Positions 54,901 through 60,900 of a stretch of DNA of 64,000 nt are shown piece after piece. The first letter of the stretch is position 1; every line of letters begins with the position of its first letter. The notes below the pieces were generated by a model. It was given only the letters and a program-made list of their open reading frames with translations, ran no database searches and was not told where the DNA came from. Source of the DNA: Trichobilharzia szidati. Lineage: Eukaryota > Platyhelminthes > Trematoda > Strigeidida > Schistosomatidae. Both the position numbers and the translations under genes were made by a program. The stretch covers positions 160,602,199 to 160,666,198 of the forward strand of contig OX235279.1 in NCBI GenBank assembly GCA_944472155.2. Reading direction: 5' to 3'.

Positions 54901-57900
54901 TATTGAATCTAATGTTCTGTTGATATAGCAGCATGGTGAGGGGAAAGATAAAAATTAACAGTTATAACACAGCTTAAATGATGTTTACACTTGTGAAAAA
55001 ATAAACATATAAAAACAAAGAACTGAGAGGATTATAAATATAAGAAGAACAATACCAATAAAGCTTGATGTTGTCAAGGTGGAGGAAATGCTTTATTTAC
55101 TAGTGCAAAGGAGGTTAGTTAGTTAGTTCGTGCCTAACACTATTCTCATCACATAAAGTACGTGCGAAATATGGTATAGTGGAATTTTTATACTTAGACG
55201 TATGTGCGTAAAGTCTTTTGAAAAGACTTCTAGTTTTACCTGAGGAGACACAAGGTCGGAGCTGCGGGTGCTGCAGTGGATGCTCACAGGCTGACAAAAC
55301 TCCTTTAGAAAATTTGTTGCATGACATCAAGTGCCTATCCATGACATGGGAAGACATGAGAAGACCATGATAGGTCAGTAGAAAGAATTAATCCAAGATA
55401 CTTAACTTCAGACTTGATTTCTATATCACCATCATCAATTTTGCAACGGTCATAGGAACTAACAGCTTCATTTTACTTTCTTTTACATCGGAAACTGAAA
55501 TTAACAGTCTGACATTTGGAAGGATTTAGTTTAAGATCATTAGACTAAGACCAGATGAAGATGTAAAAAGCAGAATCGAGACGTCAAGACACATTAGGAC
55601 AAAAAGAACAGCTGTGCGATATAACGGCTGCTACAGAGATGATGCAAGTTGCAAAAAAAACACTGAGTTGGCGCTCTGTATCTATCGTAAGATCCTGATC
55701 AGAACCAATTCACTTGGGCTGAAACGTTTTCTCAAATACATCATCAGACGACCAAAACATTTCGTTTCCCATCTTCAAAGTAGATGTCAGCCTGATGTTA
55801 TAACTATTCGCTTATCCTGTGCTCAACAGAGCATAATATAAAAATAATAATAATAATAATGATAACTACAGAAATAAACGGTTGAATGCCAACTTACGCA
55901 TACGTTCCAGTATTGCTATTTCTATCTCGGCACAACTGATGATAATTCGTTTCACAATCGAAAATCATAGAAAGTAGTTGAAATGTTTCAGTGAATAAAA
56001 ATGTTCTGCAATTTAATGCTTCAAGCGATTGAATACGTTTATTTTTCACAGACGATGTTTGTACAGTATCATCGTCGGTGCTGCCTTCTTTCATCTCTTC
56101 AAGAATTGTCACTTTCAGGACAGCCATATATTCACAAATTAAACGAATTATTAATTCAAGCATATTATGTACACCTTCTAGAGTATCACGATCCCAGTTG
56201 AATACAGCTTGAGATGTCATTAGCTTTAGGATAGGAGAAAGAAATCGGTGTATTACTAAAAATAGTAGTGACAATTGAAAATATTTTGAAGGACGATGGC
56301 ATGCCTATATTGAATATCCTAGGCAGGTATTGTCTGAATAAGAAATTAATCTTAGAGGGGCTTTTATTCACTTTCTTTCCGTGTTCCAAAATGGAACACA
56401 TACGGATTCAAGCCTTAAACTTTGAAGATTTAGTGGCTTCATGCCTAATCTGCACTCTTTTTCCTGGGCTTACTGCCTACCGGCTAAGCGATGTTGACAA
56501 GTATGTGGGCAAGGAATCGAACCCAGAACCACTTATGTAGGTTGGTAAGCATTTTACATCTGAGCTACTGACACATTTTAGGCAACAGAGTACTGAGGAA
56601 TTATTTCATCTTACTTGACATCAGCCTGTCGTTGAATCTAATGCAAAAGTTCTAAGCTTCATTTGCAGTAATTTAACCCTCTTAACTCAAAACGATAATG
56701 TATTTTACGAGTTGACCACGGATTGATATCAGTTAGAGAACCACTGGAAACCAGGGAGTACTGGACATCCAACTGTTTCATCAGCCTAGTTTGAGAATCA
56801 TCGGCAGTACGCACCCACGCTGTGAGGTTCGAACCCACGACCTTCCGGTTACAAGGTCAGCTGGTTCGTATACCATTCAGCCACTGGGACCCGATTCAGT
56901 GGCCAGTTCATGAATTCTAACTTCTACCAATTCGTAATTTAGCGCGACGACCAACCAATTTCATCGGTGAGACATCCATCCTCACACATTTGACTGGATG
57001 GACCTCATTGGTCACGACTTCTCACTAGAACTGACTCCAGGAAACTCCGTCCTGTAGCAAGTCAATAGCGAGCATCAGATTAAAATTTTCAGTAGTTGGT
57101 TAGTAAGGATTAGATTTGTTTTTACGAGTTCTTCAACTGATTTCAACCCGTGATCAACTCATAAAAACAAATCTAATCCTTACAAACCAACTATTGAAAG
57201 ATAATGCATTTGCTGTTGTTATAAAATATTTACACTCGCCTTTAAAAACTAAGAGATTCTATAGTGAAGAAAGTGATGAGTTGTGACAAACGTAATTGTT
57301 AAAATTAGTCAATGTATAAACGGAGTTGAATAAGTGTATCAGAGTTACCCAATAATATGAACCAACCAAAAGTCTAAGCATACCACAAATTGTCTTCACA
57401 CACATACACTCAGTATTAGATTCAATGCTACTCTCGCTTTCGAGTTACTTAGTGGACAGGGTGATGAGTTAACTATATCACAGGACTATAAAGCGGGATA
57501 AAAACACACTATGGTAGGTTAGATACTGGAATCTGTCACATTCTCATAATACCACCTACATCTTAGACTTTGAATCATCCAACTGACGGTATAAGCTGAA
57601 TGTTGCTGAATCATTCAGAACATCTAGGGATTATGAGTGATCTAGTACTCGGACATATTTATTCCCATTACATGCACAAGGCGACATGTTGTCAAGGCAT
57701 CTAAATACTCAAAATATTGAGCCAACTACATTCTCAACACTGATGAAAACAAACAGTCATACCAAAAATATAGGATTATGAGTAGTGACCTAGTATCTGG
57801 ACAAATTTACTCTAATGTATTTGAATAACCACCTAGCAACACATGTCGTTTACCTTCAGTTACCATAATCTATCGGGAAAACGTAGTGACATGTCTCAAT

Positions 57901-60900
57901 CATACCAACATCAGTCAGTCAGTCAATCAATCAATCAATCAATCAAACAATAAGGCCACCTATTCTGTCATATGATGAATTTTTGCCTGTCTGTCCTCTG
58001 ACAGACAGCACTTTCACACAAAAATATATCCCATTGAATGACTCATTCTAAACATTAACAACACACAAACAAATTCGTCGTTAAATCATACTTAGGTGTT
58101 CTCATTTCTAAATATCTCCACATTTGTACACTTAATCTCTTCGTCAAAGGATGAGTCATCTAGGGGTTTGTTTATGAGGTACCTTGTCTACTCACTCACT
58201 CACTCACCCACTTGCTTACTTGCTTGCTTAACAGGTAGAGGTGCATGTTAGATGATTGACCATCATCCCAAATTCTATTTGAAAAATGTGATGTATTTGA
58301 GCAATACATTTCGAACAATCTGGTCTCCTACACATTTACTTGTCAAGTCAATATTAGTACTACGTTGAAAATAAAGGCCGATTAGAATACACAAATAAAA
58401 CAAAAAAGATTTAAGAATTAATAAGGATAATTAACAACACCAGGTTTGGTTATCTATCTATCTAATCAGATAAGGATTAAGATTACCAAGGTAGGTTGAG
58501 AATAATAAAGTATTATTTCTGTACACACAGTTGGCAGGGGAGAGGGGCTTGGCGATTAAACCACCAAGCTCATACCATACATATTTTAACCTGTGGTCAT
58601 GTAGTTTCCATATACTTTATTGAAATAGGCTGAAGCGATAGCTATTCGCAAATTTCAGCGCTTCACTGTGTGTTCAAAAACAGTTTATTATGACTCTTAA
58701 CATACCTTGGTGGTAATTCTATTATGGATAAAATTTTATTCTGATTAAGTCACATAGTGTGCGTCGGTGGCACAGCGGTTAGGACGCTCGCCGACCATGC
58801 ACATGGTCCGGGGTTCGATCCCCGGCCGACACACTCCTTTGCCTCGCTAAACCAGAAATAAAGCTGGTAAAGAGGAAAGGTTGCGAATGAGGCTAGCAAC
58901 CTCATCCTGTAAAAATAAACACTGCTACAGAAACTTCAAGCCTCCAGCTTGAAGCCCTATGTTCCACTGGGGAACGTGAAGGAATAAAAAAAGTAATAAT
59001 ATGAATAAGGTAGTGAGTGAGTTTTGGTCAGGGAAACTGGGGTTCCGGGAATGAGTTCTAAGTGGGGTCATGGGTGCGTACTCCTGAAGAGTCCAAAACT
59101 TGGACGAAACAGCTGTCCAGTGTGCCCTGGATTTCAACGGTTCTCTTACTGGGATTAAACGTTAAACCAATCAAACGCCTACAAACCAACACTCGTGGTA
59201 CTAACCTAACTTTGCCTGGACAGCTACTTCCCTCAGCTGTTTCGACAGATGTGAATATTTCTGACTTCACCAGCCGACTAACTAGACAAATGCTCCAACT
59301 TGAACCAACAGCACCTTGACAACCTCTCCGATGAGATCAGGTCAACAAACGCCTGGAAAACTGCAAATTTGTCTTTGTTCAAGTCGGCGCCATCAGCAAA
59401 GGGTTGCAACTTCCTTACAAAGGTCCCTTCTAAGTCATTAAACGTTCAGAAAAACACTTTACAATGAACAAAAATGGAAAACAGGAGAATATTTCCATTG
59501 ATCGAATAAGACCAGCCTACACAGACAGCGACTTCGAACCTACACCGACATCTGCAAAAAACAAATAATCAGATAGTTGATTCAACTCCAACGGCACCAA
59601 TTCTTATCCATCCTCCATATCAAACACGTAATGGTTGGCAAATCAGTAAACCTGCCCACTATGTTCATTTTGTGGACTAATAAAGAAATTATATTTTCTT
59701 CATTTAGACACTGTTATCATGACAATTACTATTTTTTGTACACTTTTATGTCACTGTTAATATAAATGATCATTATCACTATTATTTATTTATTTATTCA
59801 TTTATATGTACCTCAGCTACAAGACAGGTATCTGTGTTTTTCAGAAATGACCTAATTTTTAATCCATTTTTTCACCCATACTAATGACTGCATGCATAGA
59901 AATCTATGTTTATACATTTATAACCTTCTTTGTTGTTCATAGCTTCTGCAAAGAGAAACCAACCTCATTTAATTGACATGAACTTCAATTTCATTTTTTT
60001 GTTGTTGTCGAACTATTTGTAAATGCGTTCAAACTTTAAACGATCCAAATACCTTTTCGCGTACATGCATGCTATTATGTACCCTTATTATTATTATTAT
60101 CATAAAAATGGTTATTACTATTATTATTTACTTCACTAACAGAGACAGTCCCCAGCAGTCTCTCCGGACCTCTAGGGGGGAGCCGTATGGAGTACGTAAC
60201 AATATGATTGTACACTTTTTTGTTAGATGTTGAAATTAGAAACATTGTACATGACTTTTGTTTCAAACGGTTCATGTTGGAATATAAATAACTTTCCAGT
60301 ACAATCTAAAATACAGTGTACTGCTGGTCGTTTCGTTTTCTCACTGGTCTACACTGTCTACTTGCTTCACTCATAACCGTGTTGTATACTGTGGATTTTC
60401 GCGGGAACCTCTTATCCTCATCCGAAGGCTATTCCACAACCGGTACACAGCTTCTGCCAGTAGATATGACTCAAGCGGTGAACGCTTCTGTAGATTATAT
60501 TAATAATTTGTAGCCGTGTACTTTAACTGTATATCCAAGTAACCGTTTAATTAATATAACTCACTACAGTATTTTTTATAATATATGCTGTTACACTATC
60601 ATCTCATTAAGCTGGATTTTCATTTACACACTTGTTATGTTATTGAGATTGCTAGACAGTCCTCTACATACTTAAAAACAACCAATGACATAAAGCTAAC
60701 TTCAGGTGATATTTAGATTTCATGCGTTCTGTTAGCAACATTTATTCACCACAGACAACCCCACCTATGGCATATGGTTTGGATTTTACTGCATATTCTT
60801 AATAAAATTCAGACAGTACATGCATCGTGACATTAGGAATTCAAGAGGATCGGATGAAGGAATATTCACCTTTAAATTAGTTCCCCGACTATGTCTCTAC

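Noticed and set aside
57911..57950. CRISPR-like regular repeats
   Set aside because: Simple tetranucleotide (AGTC/AATC) microsatellite without spacers; the genome is eukaryotic.
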